In this document: one piece after another, positions 36,376 to 45,848 of the stretch
Numbering within the stretch: position 1 is the first letter of the stretch
Layout of the letters: the number at the start of each line of letters is the position of its first letter
Assembly (NCBI GenBank): GCA_017412245.1
Contig: JAFPYI010000035.1
Location: 1-64,000 of the forward strand
DNA from: Paludibacteraceae bacterium
Lineage (GTDB): Bacteria; Bacteroidota; Bacteroidia; Bacteroidales; Paludibacteraceae
Length of the DNA stretch: 64,000 nt
Direction of reading: 5' to 3'
Made by a program: the position numbers and the translations under genes
Notes under the pieces: generated by a model
What the model was told of the DNA's origin: nothing
Databases searched by the model: none
The model's input: only the letters and a program-made list of their open reading frames with translations

Positions 36376-36852
36376 ATGAGAGACACAAAAAAGAACATGA
36401 CACGTACTGCAATTCATAGAATATTTATCGCTGCCTTGCTTCTCACCTTCGGGTTAGGACAAGTGTTAGCTGTGGACTATTCGCCATACAAAGGAAAGCC
36501 CCGTCGTACTCACGGAGGTATCTATAGTACCGCTGAGGCGGCTAAAGAAGCAGGAGGATTGCCTACTATGGGATTCCAATCCACCAGCACCATGTCAGGT
36601 GGTACTCGTTCCGATGCTGCTACACCGCTCGTAAATGGAGATGGCTCTGTGGCAATTGGAGCTCATTTCGGTGCTCCTTCAGGACCGAGAAAAGCAGGAA
36701 CAGGAGGTCCTGGAACACCGGGAGATATTCCTAATCCAGATGACCAGCAAGTTCCTACTCCTATAGGGGATGCGGTATTACCGTTATTACTATTGGCTAT
36801 CACGTTTGCGGTAAGTATATATCGCCGTCAACGCACATCAATCACTAAATAA
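36376..36852 (+). CDS. Small secreted protein with C-terminal PIGD-membrane-RR tail
   Basis: Not a recognised family. The 158 residues have an N-terminal signal peptide (IFIAALLLTFGLGQVLA), a Gly/Pro/Thr-rich middle (GTGGPGTPGDIPNPDDQQ) and a C-terminal tripartite tail: TPIGD, a hydrophobic helix AVLPLLLLAITFAVSIY, and a basic end RRQRTSITK. That layout resembles PEP-CTERM or LPXTG-like sorting signals in form. A Shine-Dalgarno-like GGGAGG lies before the ATG, unusual for this phylum. It starts 19 bp after the giant gene and ends 10 bp before the GH105-like gene, so it should belong to the same transcript. Confidence 0.75.
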   Translation: MRDTKKNMTRTAIHRIFIAALLLTFGLGQVLAVDYSPYKGKPRRTHGGIYSTAEAAKEAGGLPTMGFQSTSTMSGGTRSDAATPLVNGDGSVAIGAHFGAPSGPRKAGTGGPGTPGDIPNPDDQQVPTPIGDAVLPLLLLAITFAVSIYRRQRTSITK

Positions 36853-36862
36853 CCAACAAAAG

Positions 36863-38311
36863 ATGAAAAAGAATCTGGTATTAGTTCTATTCGCTGTGCT
36901 ATGCGCAGCCTGTACCTCTCAGCCCGCCCAAGCCGTTACTTTCGACCCGAATGTAAGGTATAGCCGTGAGGTCATTAATGCACGTATGACAAGTTGGAAA
37001 AACAAAGATACGCGTGTCGGTTTCCCTAATGCCAATAGTACCAATGGAAGCACTACACCTGTCAATAAGGCAGCTACATGGGATTATGTCCCCGGAGTGG
37101 TTGCAAAGGGCATATTGGATTGTTGGGAGTATTATCAAGATTCCGCTTGGGCCAATGCGTGGTATGAAGGTTTACGTGACTGGGGACTGGATAAGACTGC
37201 AGAGAATGAAGGTGGTAGTTTGGATGATTTGAATTGCACAAAGGTCTTTTTCGGTTTATATGACGGCGCAAAGCCAGGCGGAAAGTATGAGAATAGCAGT
37301 AATGCTACCTACTTTATGACACAAATGGAACGTGGGGCAGCGGGAATCGCGGACCATAAGAACAAATATAGTATCTCAGGAACAAGCAGTAGTGCTGATG
37401 GAGGATGGTATCATAAAAGTAATTATGGTAACCAGATGTGGTGCGATGGTGCATATATGGGTCCGGCATTATTGGCACAACTATTAGCTTACGGGGCAAC
37501 AGGAGAAACCAGTTTAAGTTGGAGTGATGTAGTGACACAATTTACTGCTTCTTGGAATGGTTTATGGGATTCCGATGCTAAATTATTATGGCATTGTTTC
37601 TCGACCGATAAATCCACAGGCGGTGCGGGTGGATGGTATTATGCAGATGGATTAGCAAAGCAAGGCGGAGGATATCACTCTGCAGAATATTGGGGTCGAG
37701 CAGATGGTTGGTATATTATGGCATTGGTAGATGTACTGGAGGCAATGGAAAAAGCAGGTAAAAAGAATGATTCTGATTTCACCCTATTGCAAGGTTATTT
37801 AACACAATTAGCTGCCGGTTTAGTTGCTCGCCAAGACGCCACTACAGGGTGTTGGTATCAATTGTTACAATATGGTGCTGATAAATGCGCTACTCGTGGT
37901 GAAGATGCAACAGGTTCCAGCACATATAAGAATAATAATCCACAATGTAACTATTTGGAATCGTCCGGTTCATGCTTGATAACAGCGGCATTACTCAAAG
38001 GGACCCGATTAGGTTATATCAACCAAGCGGCCGCCGGCAAGAAAGGTTATGAAGGAATTATAAATACTTTTCTGTCAGGTTCAGCAGGCTCCTATGAATT
38101 GACTTCCAGTTGCCAATCTGCAGGACTCGGCAGTGATCGCAATGGAACTGCAGCTTATTATCTAATAGGAAAAGATGTTCCTATCCAAAATGATTCAGAG
38201 GGCAAAGTTCTTGGTGCCTTTTTGATGGCAGCAGTGGAGTATGAGCGGGCATATCCGCCGAAGGCTGCTGCCGGCAATGAATGTAACTGCTTGCGAGTAA
38301 GTATAGAATGA
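36863..38311 (+). CDS. Glycoside hydrolase family 105/88-like lipoprotein
   Basis: Probable unsaturated uronyl hydrolase acting on oligosaccharides left by polysaccharide lyases (pectin or rhamnogalacturonan type). A signal peptide with lipobox LCAA|C places it on the membrane. The (alpha/alpha)6 barrel is shown by TWDYVPGVVAKGILDCW, MWCDGAYMGPALLAQL with the likely catalytic Asp, YWGRADGWYIMALVDVLE, and YLESSGSCLITAALLKG. The 482 residues exceed the usual 370-400, with Gly/Ser-rich insertions. No lyase, SusC/D or transporter is adjacent, so this is not a full polysaccharide utilisation locus. Co-transcription with the giant surface protein suggests a shared glycan target; that is inference. 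Confidence 0.85.
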   Translation: MKKNLVLVLFAVLCAACTSQPAQAVTFDPNVRYSREVINARMTSWKNKDTRVGFPNANSTNGSTTPVNKAATWDYVPGVVAKGILDCWEYYQDSAWANAWYEGLRDWGLDKTAENEGGSLDDLNCTKVFFGLYDGAKPGGKYENSSNATYFMTQMERGAAGIADHKNKYSISGTSSSADGGWYHKSNYGNQMWCDGAYMGPALLAQLLAYGATGETSLSWSDVVTQFTASWNGLWDSDAKLLWHCFSTDKSTGGAGGWYYADGLAKQGGGYHSAEYWGRADGWYIMALVDVLEAMEKAGKKNDSDFTLLQGYLTQLAAGLVARQDATTGCWYQLLQYGADKCATRGEDATGSSTYKNNNPQCNYLESSGSCLITAALLKGTRLGYINQAAAGKKGYEGIINTFLSGSAGSYELTSSCQSAGLGSDRNGTAAYYLIGKDVPIQNDSEGKVLGAFLMAAVEYERAYPPKAAAGNECNCLRVSIE

Positions 38312-38330
38312 TTTACGACATAGCATAACA

Positions 38331-38356
38331 AAAAGAGACCCGTTGAGGTCTCTTTT
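38331..38356. terminator. Bidirectional terminator between the GH105-like gene and the convergent barrel gene
   Basis: Perfect 10-bp stem AAAAGAGACC / GGTCTCTTTT with loop CGTTGA and a following T-rich run; 20 bp after the GH105-like stop and 26 bp from the convergent stop. Confidence 0.9.
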
Positions 38357-38382
38357 CTTTTGTTCTGCGTCTTCTATTGCTT

Positions 38383-40305
38383 TTAGAAACGGAAGGTTAG
38401 TCCCATGAGGAAGTTGATACCTTGCGATTGGTAGCCGTAGTAGATGTCGTTCTTCCGGTTGATGAAGTTATTGAGTTGGAAGAAGAGTGACAAGTTTGGC
38501 TGCGGCTCGGGAGCCAGCGGCAGTGTTGAATTGGCCGGGCCTTTATCTGCCTTATGCCTGTTATTAGGCGCCTTAGCTTTTCCTACCCACATGTCGTATT
38601 GCACACCGAGATCCAGTTGGATAGTAGGTTGGAGTTTATGCTCACCATCGGTAGCAAGCGCTGTACGTCCGCCTGCAAAATAGTTATCGGAATAGAGCGA
38701 CCAGTGTTTATCAATCTTTCCGTCTATGCGCAGTCCGAGTCTCCATTTGATACGGTCATAGACGTGGCGGACACTATCGTTGAGCGTAGCCGTGAGCGCT
38801 TCTGACGGGTTCTTATAACCATAAGCATTCGTCTCATGGTGGAAAGCAGTCCAGAAGAAATAATCGGTGTAAACATGTACTCTGACGATGTCCTGGAAAT
38901 GGTAGTTGATTTGCGCACCAATCATTCCTCGTCCGTAATCGCTATAGATATAGCTGAAGTCACCTGCCCGCAGCGGTATATTGACATGCTTGTAGTTGGC
39001 GGAATCGGTAGTGGCGATAAGCGTCATCTGGTCAAGCATATAAGCATAGCCTCCGTGGAGTTCGATGAGAAGGTCTTTGTACGGGCGGATATGGAATCCG
39101 AGTTCCGCATCGATAGGCGTGTATGGCGATGGGTGGTGAGAGATGATACCCGGATGGATAAGACGGTAACGGTTATTCTCCATAAAGCTTTGCAACGAAC
39201 CGGTACCATGGTTGCCCTTCGCATCAAGGTAGAGCGTCATCCATTGTTTCGCAATCTGTGCCTCAAGATGTAAGTGTGGCGAGGGTGCGAACGTAAGGTT
39301 CTGGATGCCTGAAAGACTGTTTTTGCCTCGGCCGATATTCATATCGAGGTTAAGACCTAAATGGAGCTGTACGCGTTTGCCATCATAAGCATAGTACGGC
39401 TCAAAGCGGATGTTATGGCGGCTGTTATAGAGCGAGTCGGGAATATCCGCAGCGAGTGAGCCGAGTTGCAGGAAGTTATTCTGCACATAGAGCACGGCTC
39501 CGACATGGTGTGCCTCACGATGCCAGTCGAAATCGGCATGTGTACGAATCTGGTGCTCCGCCACCGCTCCGGGTTTAGCGAACAGCATATAACCTGTCTG
39601 CACACGGTACTGCACATCTTGCTTGGCATTGGCTTTGACACCTAAATACGCCTCAGCCGTCCATAGATTCGTCTTGTCGGTAGGTCCCATGGTGCGTGGT
39701 TCGGGATAAGCCGTCTTGTCCTTTATCCATGCACCCGGATTGACCAGAGAGTAGTCATAGAAATGACCGTATTTATGGTAGTAGATATTACCACCATTGA
39801 CACCAAAATAGAGGTTGCATTTCTCGTATTGGTGCGTGAAGTTCAGTCCTATCTTCGTTCTACTGAGAGCCTTTAAGCCCCATTGCGCTTTATGGTGCGC
39901 ATACACATCGAGGATAGACTGTCTATGGTCATCGAGATGGTATCCGAAATCGAAAAGGGTGTTCGGATGACCTACAGCACCACGGATATAACCGTTGTAC
40001 GGGCGACCTGCGTTGAAACGTGTGGGTTGCGAGAGAAGAGGGTTGAAACTGGTACCGGGAGTGACATCTGCCGTATAGTCAGAATACTCCACAGGTGCGG
40101 GTTCGATATCTGTCTCTACCACTGCCGGCTTAGTAGCTACCTTGCCTGCCGACTGGATAGTAGGCTGGAAATCCCGCTCGACCGTAACGCTACGGTTGAG
40201 TTCGTCCGACTGAGCAGCAACGGGATTCCATGCCGCAGCAGCAAGGATAAAGATAAGCATGTATCGGCTTAATTCTGCCATTGGATTCAAGTATTTCATA
40301 ATCAA
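38383..40305 (-). CDS. Outer-membrane beta-barrel protein (TonB-receptor-like barrel without plug)
   Basis: A 640-residue exported protein: signal peptide (YMLIFILAAAAWNPVAAQ), then NRSVTVERDFQPTIQSAGKV, a linker, and a region of alternating aromatic strands ending in GINFLMGLTFRF with a C-terminal Phe, as for BAM substrates. No TonB plug or carboxypeptidase-like domain is visible. In Bacteroidetes this barrel family typically follows a large TPR protein, as here (4-bp overlap), so the two may form an envelope complex. Substrate unknown. Last gene of the long minus-strand operon; the shared terminator lies beyond it. Confidence 0.85.
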   Translation of the reverse strand: MIMKYLNPMAELSRYMLIFILAAAAWNPVAAQSDELNRSVTVERDFQPTIQSAGKVATKPAVVETDIEPAPVEYSDYTADVTPGTSFNPLLSQPTRFNAGRPYNGYIRGAVGHPNTLFDFGYHLDDHRQSILDVYAHHKAQWGLKALSRTKIGLNFTHQYEKCNLYFGVNGGNIYYHKYGHFYDYSLVNPGAWIKDKTAYPEPRTMGPTDKTNLWTAEAYLGVKANAKQDVQYRVQTGYMLFAKPGAVAEHQIRTHADFDWHREAHHVGAVLYVQNNFLQLGSLAADIPDSLYNSRHNIRFEPYYAYDGKRVQLHLGLNLDMNIGRGKNSLSGIQNLTFAPSPHLHLEAQIAKQWMTLYLDAKGNHGTGSLQSFMENNRYRLIHPGIISHHPSPYTPIDAELGFHIRPYKDLLIELHGGYAYMLDQMTLIATTDSANYKHVNIPLRAGDFSYIYSDYGRGMIGAQINYHFQDIVRVHVYTDYFFWTAFHHETNAYGYKNPSEALTATLNDSVRHVYDRIKWRLGLRIDGKIDKHWSLYSDNYFAGGRTALATDGEHKLQPTIQLDLGVQYDMWVGKAKAPNNRHKADKGPANSTLPLAPEPQPNLSLFFQLNNFINRKNDIYYGYQSQGINFLMGLTFRF

Positions 40306-43229
40306 TCCTCTTCTTCTGGTTCTTCAGTTATGACGGGTTTCTCGAGTTGGTCAATAGCCTGCAAGCGTGCTTGCACGAGCGATTGGATATCGTCCGACTT
40401 GTTGGTGTAGTTCTGCTGCAGGACGAGCAGGTACTGCCGTGCCTGGAAGTTATCCCCATTGCGCAGATTGATGTCGCTGAGTAGTATGAGTGCCCTTGCG
40501 AGCCAATATTGCTGCTGGGTGTTCATCTGCGTGAATGCCATCACTTCCGCTTCTGCTTTATCGAGTTGATTAGCTTCGTAGTAACTCTGTGCGAGGAGGT
40601 ATTTGGCTTCCGCTCCTTGTGCCGTTCGCACCTCAGTGGAGAGGACTTTGAGGTCCGGCTGCGCCTTGCTCCATTGACCCATGGCGATATACGCTTTGGC
40701 ACGGTTATACAAAGCTTCCTGGCGCAGTTCATCACTCAGCGGTTGGTCATTGAGAATCTGCTCAGCGATGTCGATGGTAGCCTGATGGCGTCCGAGATAA
40801 TACGAGCAACGCAAGATCCCGAGCCTTGCCGTAGCCGTAGTCTCTCTGTCGGAAGCCAAGGCATTCATGCGATAGAAAGCCTCAAGCGCTTTGAGATAAT
40901 CGCCTTTGTCGTAGCATATCTCCGCCACGCGTGTGGCAGCTTCTTGCTGATAGGGGTTAGCCGCTAATTCTGCGAGTGCGCTGTATTGCTCCAAAGCCTC
41001 GGTAGTCTTGCCCAGACGGTAATACGAGTCAGCAAGGTAGTAACGGGCCGTAGTGCAATAACGTCCTCCTGCGCAGTACTGAGCGATATAGTTTGTGAGC
41101 GAGAGAGTAGCCTTCTGATAAGCCGCTTGCATGTACTGCAATTCCGCCGCAGCAAAGAGCAGTGAGTCTTCCTGCGTGGTAACGGTCATATTCATCTTAG
41201 CCAACGTCTTGGTGTACGCTAAGTACTCATCCACTTTCCCTTGCTCGATATACAAGGCTTGGAGAGCATCGAGCGCCGTGTACGCTTCTTCAGTAGCCGG
41301 GAATTTCTCGATGGTCTGTCGGTAAGCAGCAATAGCCTGATTGGTCTGTCCGAGGTTACGATAGAGCATCGCTCTTTCGAGTGAGGCCTTGCGTGCCAAG
41401 GTGGAATGCGGATAGTTACTGAGCAGTTGTTCGTAAGTCGTGATGGCTGCACGTTCGTCCTCTAATTGCAACTGCGCTCTGGCAATCTCGTATGTTCCGT
41501 CATCCGCATAATCTGACTTAGGATAACGACTGAGAAGTTGGCGCAGAACCGTGATCTTGTCGTTGTACTTATGCTGCAGACCGAGTGCATATCCACGTTG
41601 GAAGAGCGCATAATCGGCTCCTGCCGCCTGCAGATTGCTGACCTGAGAGTAATAGGTGATAGCCTGCGGGAAAGCACGGTTGTTGAAATAACAGTCACCT
41701 ATCCTATTGAGCGCGTCGGCATAGGTCGGTTCCGTGGCTAAAGCACCATCGATGTAAGCAGAGAAAGCCTCTCGTGCATTGTCGTATTTCTTCTGCGAGA
41801 AATAACAATATCCCTGCAGATAACGAGCAATGACATAGTTCTCCGACTGGCGTGCATCAGGCCGAGCAAAGAACTGCTGCAAGTCCTTTTCGCATGCGGC
41901 ATACTCGCGCAAGCGGTAGTTAGCCTCAGCACGAATATAATAAGCCTCGGAGGTGTATTTGGACGACTCGGCATTATGGTTGATAAGTTCCGTCATCCAA
42001 TCAACCGCTTGTTGCATTTTGCCCTGTAAGAAACAGTCAGCACCCAACTGATAACGCAGATACTGCTTGGTTTCCAACATTTTCGGTGTCGGATTAGGAA
42101 TCGAATCGAGTGTACTGATAGCCGCTGCATAATTCTTGCTCTGCATGAGTGCATCGCTGAGGAGTCGATAGATACTGCTCTCGTATTTCGAATCCGGGAA
42201 CTGATGCAGGAAGTCATTGAAAGCACGAACCGATTCGCCTAAAGCACTGGAAGACTGGTAGGTACAGAGTGTGTAGTTATAACTTGCTTCCTCCGTCACA
42301 GAAGGTGTGAGTGCATATCCTGCTGCGGCTTGATAGGAGAGTTTAGCCTGCTCCGGCATACCTAATTTCACGTATGCATTTCCCATCGTCAAGCACGCTG
42401 CTTCCGACAGGGTATCAGATTCCTGTTTGAGCTGTTTGAGTGTGGCAACTGCCTCTTCATACTTGCCCAACTGGTACTCCGCCGTTCCCAACATATAGAC
42501 GTCATTGCGCACTAATTCCAGTCCTTGTTCCGTAAATGATTTGCGGTACTGTTTAAGATGGTCCGCTGCTTGCGCATAGTCCTGTTTATTATAATACATC
42601 TCTCCCAATAAGCGATGCAATTCTCCATTGTTCGGGCTCTCGGGATTATTGCGAAGAAGAGTGTCTGCGCGTTTTTCAACCTCTTCGTATTCGCCTTGCG
42701 CGTAATAGATTTGCACAAGGAAGTACGGAACAGTCTTGATGTACTCCGGTTTATCCTCTAATTGTTGGAGGGCAGGTAAAGCCTTGTCATACTTCTCTTG
42801 TTTGTACATGCAGTAGGCATAATAATAGGTTGAGCGCTCGGCATATCGGTTGTCCGACTTGCTGAGTTGGCCGAAGTAGATGGATGCCCGATGATACTCC
42901 TGCAACATCAGATAGGCATACCCACGGTAGAAAGAATAATCCGTTTGATGGTCTCGCGAGAGGGACTTCACATTAATCGGCTCAAGGATTTTCAAGCCTT
43001 GTTTATAATGTCCTTTCTCCACCTGCAACACTCCCTGCATGAATTTCACTTCATCCATATAGGTGGTATAGGGATAAGCCTGCAAGTATGACTTGAGGTC
43101 CCGTTGCAAGAGTTTGTCTCGTCCTTCAAAACGGGCAGACAATGCTTTGTAACGCGTTTCCATCTCGGTGGTTTGGGCATAAAGCCCAAGACTCACGAGA
43201 GAGAATAAAATAATCAGTAATTTACGCAT
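40302..43229 (-). CDS. Large exported TPR protein (975 aa)
   Basis: Signal peptide (LLIILFSLVSLGLYAQ), then tetratricopeptide repeats over nearly the full length, for example GHYKQGLKILEPINV, YDKALPALQQLEDKP, YDNAREAFSAYIDGAL and WSKAQPDLKVLSTEV. No enzymatic domain is visible. Periplasmic or outer-membrane-associated scaffolds of this type partner with barrel proteins; here the barrel gene overlaps by 4 bp. It starts 32 bp after the potD stop, so it may be carried on the polyamine transporter transcript. Confidence 0.9.
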   Translation of the reverse strand: MRKLLIILFSLVSLGLYAQTTEMETRYKALSARFEGRDKLLQRDLKSYLQAYPYTTYMDEVKFMQGVLQVEKGHYKQGLKILEPINVKSLSRDHQTDYSFYRGYAYLMLQEYHRASIYFGQLSKSDNRYAERSTYYYAYCMYKQEKYDKALPALQQLEDKPEYIKTVPYFLVQIYYAQGEYEEVEKRADTLLRNNPESPNNGELHRLLGEMYYNKQDYAQAADHLKQYRKSFTEQGLELVRNDVYMLGTAEYQLGKYEEAVATLKQLKQESDTLSEAACLTMGNAYVKLGMPEQAKLSYQAAAGYALTPSVTEEASYNYTLCTYQSSSALGESVRAFNDFLHQFPDSKYESSIYRLLSDALMQSKNYAAAISTLDSIPNPTPKMLETKQYLRYQLGADCFLQGKMQQAVDWMTELINHNAESSKYTSEAYYIRAEANYRLREYAACEKDLQQFFARPDARQSENYVIARYLQGYCYFSQKKYDNAREAFSAYIDGALATEPTYADALNRIGDCYFNNRAFPQAITYYSQVSNLQAAGADYALFQRGYALGLQHKYNDKITVLRQLLSRYPKSDYADDGTYEIARAQLQLEDERAAITTYEQLLSNYPHSTLARKASLERAMLYRNLGQTNQAIAAYRQTIEKFPATEEAYTALDALQALYIEQGKVDEYLAYTKTLAKMNMTVTTQEDSLLFAAAELQYMQAAYQKATLSLTNYIAQYCAGGRYCTTARYYLADSYYRLGKTTEALEQYSALAELAANPYQQEAATRVAEICYDKGDYLKALEAFYRMNALASDRETTATARLGILRCSYYLGRHQATIDIAEQILNDQPLSDELRQEALYNRAKAYIAMGQWSKAQPDLKVLSTEVRTAQGAEAKYLLAQSYYEANQLDKAEAEVMAFTQMNTQQQYWLARALILLSDINLRNGDNFQARQYLLVLQQNYTNKSDDIQSLVQARLQAIDQLEKPVITEEPEEED

Positions 43230-43261
43230 GCGTAAACGGTTTAGTGTTAATGTATTTTGTA

Positions 43262-44506
43262 TTAGCGAGCGAGTTTAACCTCGTTCCACATTTCGAGTAA
43301 CATCTCTTGAGCATCACCTGCATCATGCATCAATGCACAACGGTCGATGATGGCTTTATCTGCGTAGTACACAGGATTGAGGTGAAGGGCATGAGGATCG
43401 AGCATTTCTCCGTCAACCTCGATTGGCTCTTCTCCGAAGAAATAGGAAGCATCTACTGTCTCCGGCCATGCTTCTGCATCGTTTTGGTCTGCTAAGATGG
43501 TAGCCGCAGCGTTTACACCACCTGCACAAGAGACATAACCAATCTCGCTCATATTAGCCAACGCATTGTCAGCACGGCACATATAATCGATGAAGTATGT
43601 AGCCGCTTTGATATTCTTGGCATACTTAGGAATTACCCATCCGTCGAACCATACGTTGGAACCCTCTTGAGGTACTATATAGTCCAGCATTACATCAACT
43701 TCGGCAGCTTCTTCAATTGCAAATTGCGCGTCACCGGACCAACTGAGGTTGAGCCATGCTTTGCCTTTGGTCATCTCCTCTTTACCGAAATCAACTTCCC
43801 ATCCGCAGATTTGTTTTTTAGCTTGCAAGAGCACTTGTTTAACAGCCTCAACACGTTCCGGTGTGATGTTGTGTACTAACTCATCACGAGTCACTTCGCC
43901 TTTCTCAATCTGCTCGCGGAAAGCGTACAGAACGATAACGGAATAGACATCACGGAAAGCATCTTTCATCAAGATACGGTTCTCGAATTTTGGATTGAGG
44001 ATAGCAGCCCATGATTGAAGATCCTCTGCATTAACGAACTGCGGATTGTAGATGAATCCTGTGGTTCCCCACATATATCCGGCAGTGTAGTCTTTTACCT
44101 GCACATCAGCCGATGGGGCCATTTGTTGGAATTTATCTGATACGTAAGGAGCGATATTGTCGAAATAATAGATAGAGTCCGGAATCAGTTCTTTTTGAAT
44201 CGGAAGCACTAAATCTTTCTTTAACATACGCTCGATGATATACTCAGATGGACAGAAAACATCATAGTCTTCGTGACCAACTTCGATTTTTGTCAGTGCA
44301 GTTTCGTTGATATCAAAGGTCTCATATACCAGTTGAACCTTTTCGCCTGTCTGTTCAAAATACCATTGTTCAAAATTTGTTTTGACGTTCTCATCGATAT
44401 AGTCCGCCCAGTTTAACACTTTCAGTTGGTGCGCACGGTCGACGCGGTTGCAAGAACTGAACAAAACGGCTGTAACAGCCAAGAGAGAAATAAGAATTTT
44501 CTTCAT
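43262..44506 (-). CDS. potD: Spermidine/putrescine ABC transporter, substrate-binding lipoprotein
   Basis: Extracytoplasmic binding protein for polyamines. The 414 residues start with a lipoprotein signal (ISLLAVTAVLFSSC), so it is membrane-tethered. Family motifs: VLNWADYIDENV, DVFCPSEYIIERMLK, YMWGTTGFIYNP and DNALANMSEIGYVS. It lies 4 bp after potC. Binding preference (spermidine or putrescine) cannot be told from the sequence alone. Confidence 0.94.
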   Translation of the reverse strand: MKKILISLLAVTAVLFSSCNRVDRAHQLKVLNWADYIDENVKTNFEQWYFEQTGEKVQLVYETFDINETALTKIEVGHEDYDVFCPSEYIIERMLKKDLVLPIQKELIPDSIYYFDNIAPYVSDKFQQMAPSADVQVKDYTAGYMWGTTGFIYNPQFVNAEDLQSWAAILNPKFENRILMKDAFRDVYSVIVLYAFREQIEKGEVTRDELVHNITPERVEAVKQVLLQAKKQICGWEVDFGKEEMTKGKAWLNLSWSGDAQFAIEEAAEVDVMLDYIVPQEGSNVWFDGWVIPKYAKNIKAATYFIDYMCRADNALANMSEIGYVSCAGGVNAAATILADQNDAEAWPETVDASYFFGEEPIEVDGEMLDPHALHLNPVYYADKAIIDRCALMHDAGDAQEMLLEMWNEVKLAR

Positions 44507-44510
44507 TGCA

Positions 44511-45848
44511 TTAATCTTTTTGTTTGTTATTTCGAAAGTTTATTACTATCAAAGCAATCAGCATCACCAATAGTATGATGGTGAAAAGCGGTCGCAATTC
44601 CGGTGTCAAGCCTCCTTTGCGTGCATCGGAATAGATAAAGGTGCTCAGTGTCTCCAGTCCTCCGGAACCTTTGGTAAAGAAAGTGACTCCGAAATCATCC
44701 ACGGAGAGCGTCAGAGCTAAGATAAATCCCGATAACATTCCCGGCCATAATTCCGGCAACATCACCATTCGTAATGCTTGCGCAGGTGTAGCACCTAAAT
44801 CGAGTGCTGCTTCATAGGTGTTGGGATTCATGCGACTCAAACGAGGCAAAACACTTAGCACTACATAAGGCGTACAGAAGACCACATGCGCTATACAAAC
44901 GGTAGCCAAACCTTGACTCATGCCGAGTGCCACAAACAGCAGGAAAAGGGAAATACCGGTAATGATATCCGGGTTAATCATCGGCACAGAGTTCAGCAGG
45001 CTTACTGCTTTACGAGACCTGGCACGCATGTTATAAATACCTATTGCCGCAAGTGTTCCTAAAAGCGTTGAGCAGACAGCGGCTATCAACGCTATGATAA
45101 CGGTATATCCGATAGCACTATTAAGTCCTGCATCGGCTTTGCCTGTAAACAAGTTCACATATAAATCCATCGAGAAACCCGTCCAGTTGCCTAAAATCTT
45201 ACTCTTCGTGAAAGAGAAGACAGCGATGAGCGCAATCGGTGCATATAAAACCAGCAACAGCAACCATAGGTATAATTGTGAACCGTAATGACGTCTGATA
45301 CCCATTCGTTTACGACGCAGCATCTCCTGCTCTACACTGGATAACTCTTTCTCTTTGCGACGACTATAAACAATATAGCCTCCATAGACGGCTGTCCCGA
45401 CAAGCAAGAGACCGGCAAACAGCCACCAGATCCAACCTGTGCTACGTTTGGCTGCGGCTGTGTGAGACACAACATATTCTTCAAACACCTTGTACGCATT
45501 CCCCACAAGCACTCTTTGACTGCGGTTCTTAATCTCTTTCTTGTTTTTCCAAACAGTCCAAGACACGCCTGCTGCGTCTTGATAAGTGTATATGCTGTCA
45601 AACTTGTCCTGCAAATCCGCTTTCCCGCTTGCAAACACGAAATCCAAGGTATCAGACAAAGGAAGTGACCGAAGCGATATATTGATTTTTTCACCATTAT
45701 AGATTTCCGGGAACTCCTTTACAATACTATTCTCACCCGTTGCACCTACTTTCAGTCCGTACGTCAGGTTCGACTGCGCCAAAGCAGGAGCAAGGAACAA
45801 GGAGCAAAGAATAAAGACTGAAATGATTTTAGCATAGCTCTCTCTCAT
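44511..45848 (-). CDS. potC: PotC permease with an added N-terminal signal peptide and extracytoplasmic domain
   Basis: Inner-membrane permease of the polyamine importer. The C-terminal 255 residues are ordinary PotC: six helices and the ATPase-coupling EAALDLGATPAQALRMVMLPELWPG loop, given here by its ends EAALDLGA and LPELWPG. Ahead of it are about 190 extra residues: a signal peptide (residues 1-24, ending ALAQ), an extracytoplasmic domain (about 25-138), a membrane helix (WIWWLFAGLLLVGTAVYGGYI) and a charged cytosolic linker. Total 445 residues against about 260 for typical PotC. It overlaps potB by 4 bp. The added domain is unrecognised; a role in substrate or PotD capture is a guess. 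Confidence 0.9.
   Translation of the reverse strand: MRESYAKIISVFILCSLFLAPALAQSNLTYGLKVGATGENSIVKEFPEIYNGEKINISLRSLPLSDTLDFVFASGKADLQDKFDSIYTYQDAAGVSWTVWKNKKEIKNRSQRVLVGNAYKVFEEYVVSHTAAAKRSTGWIWWLFAGLLLVGTAVYGGYIVYSRRKEKELSSVEQEMLRRKRMGIRRHYGSQLYLWLLLLVLYAPIALIAVFSFTKSKILGNWTGFSMDLYVNLFTGKADAGLNSAIGYTVIIALIAAVCSTLLGTLAAIGIYNMRARSRKAVSLLNSVPMINPDIITGISLFLLFVALGMSQGLATVCIAHVVFCTPYVVLSVLPRLSRMNPNTYEAALDLGATPAQALRMVMLPELWPGMLSGFILALTLSVDDFGVTFFTKGSGGLETLSTFIYSDARKGGLTPELRPLFTIILLVMLIALIVINFRNNKQKD

Noticed and set aside
38383..43229. SusC/SusD-type glycan uptake pair
   Set aside because: The barrel protein lacks the plug and N-terminal carboxypeptidase-like domain, and the partner is a pure TPR protein without SusD features.
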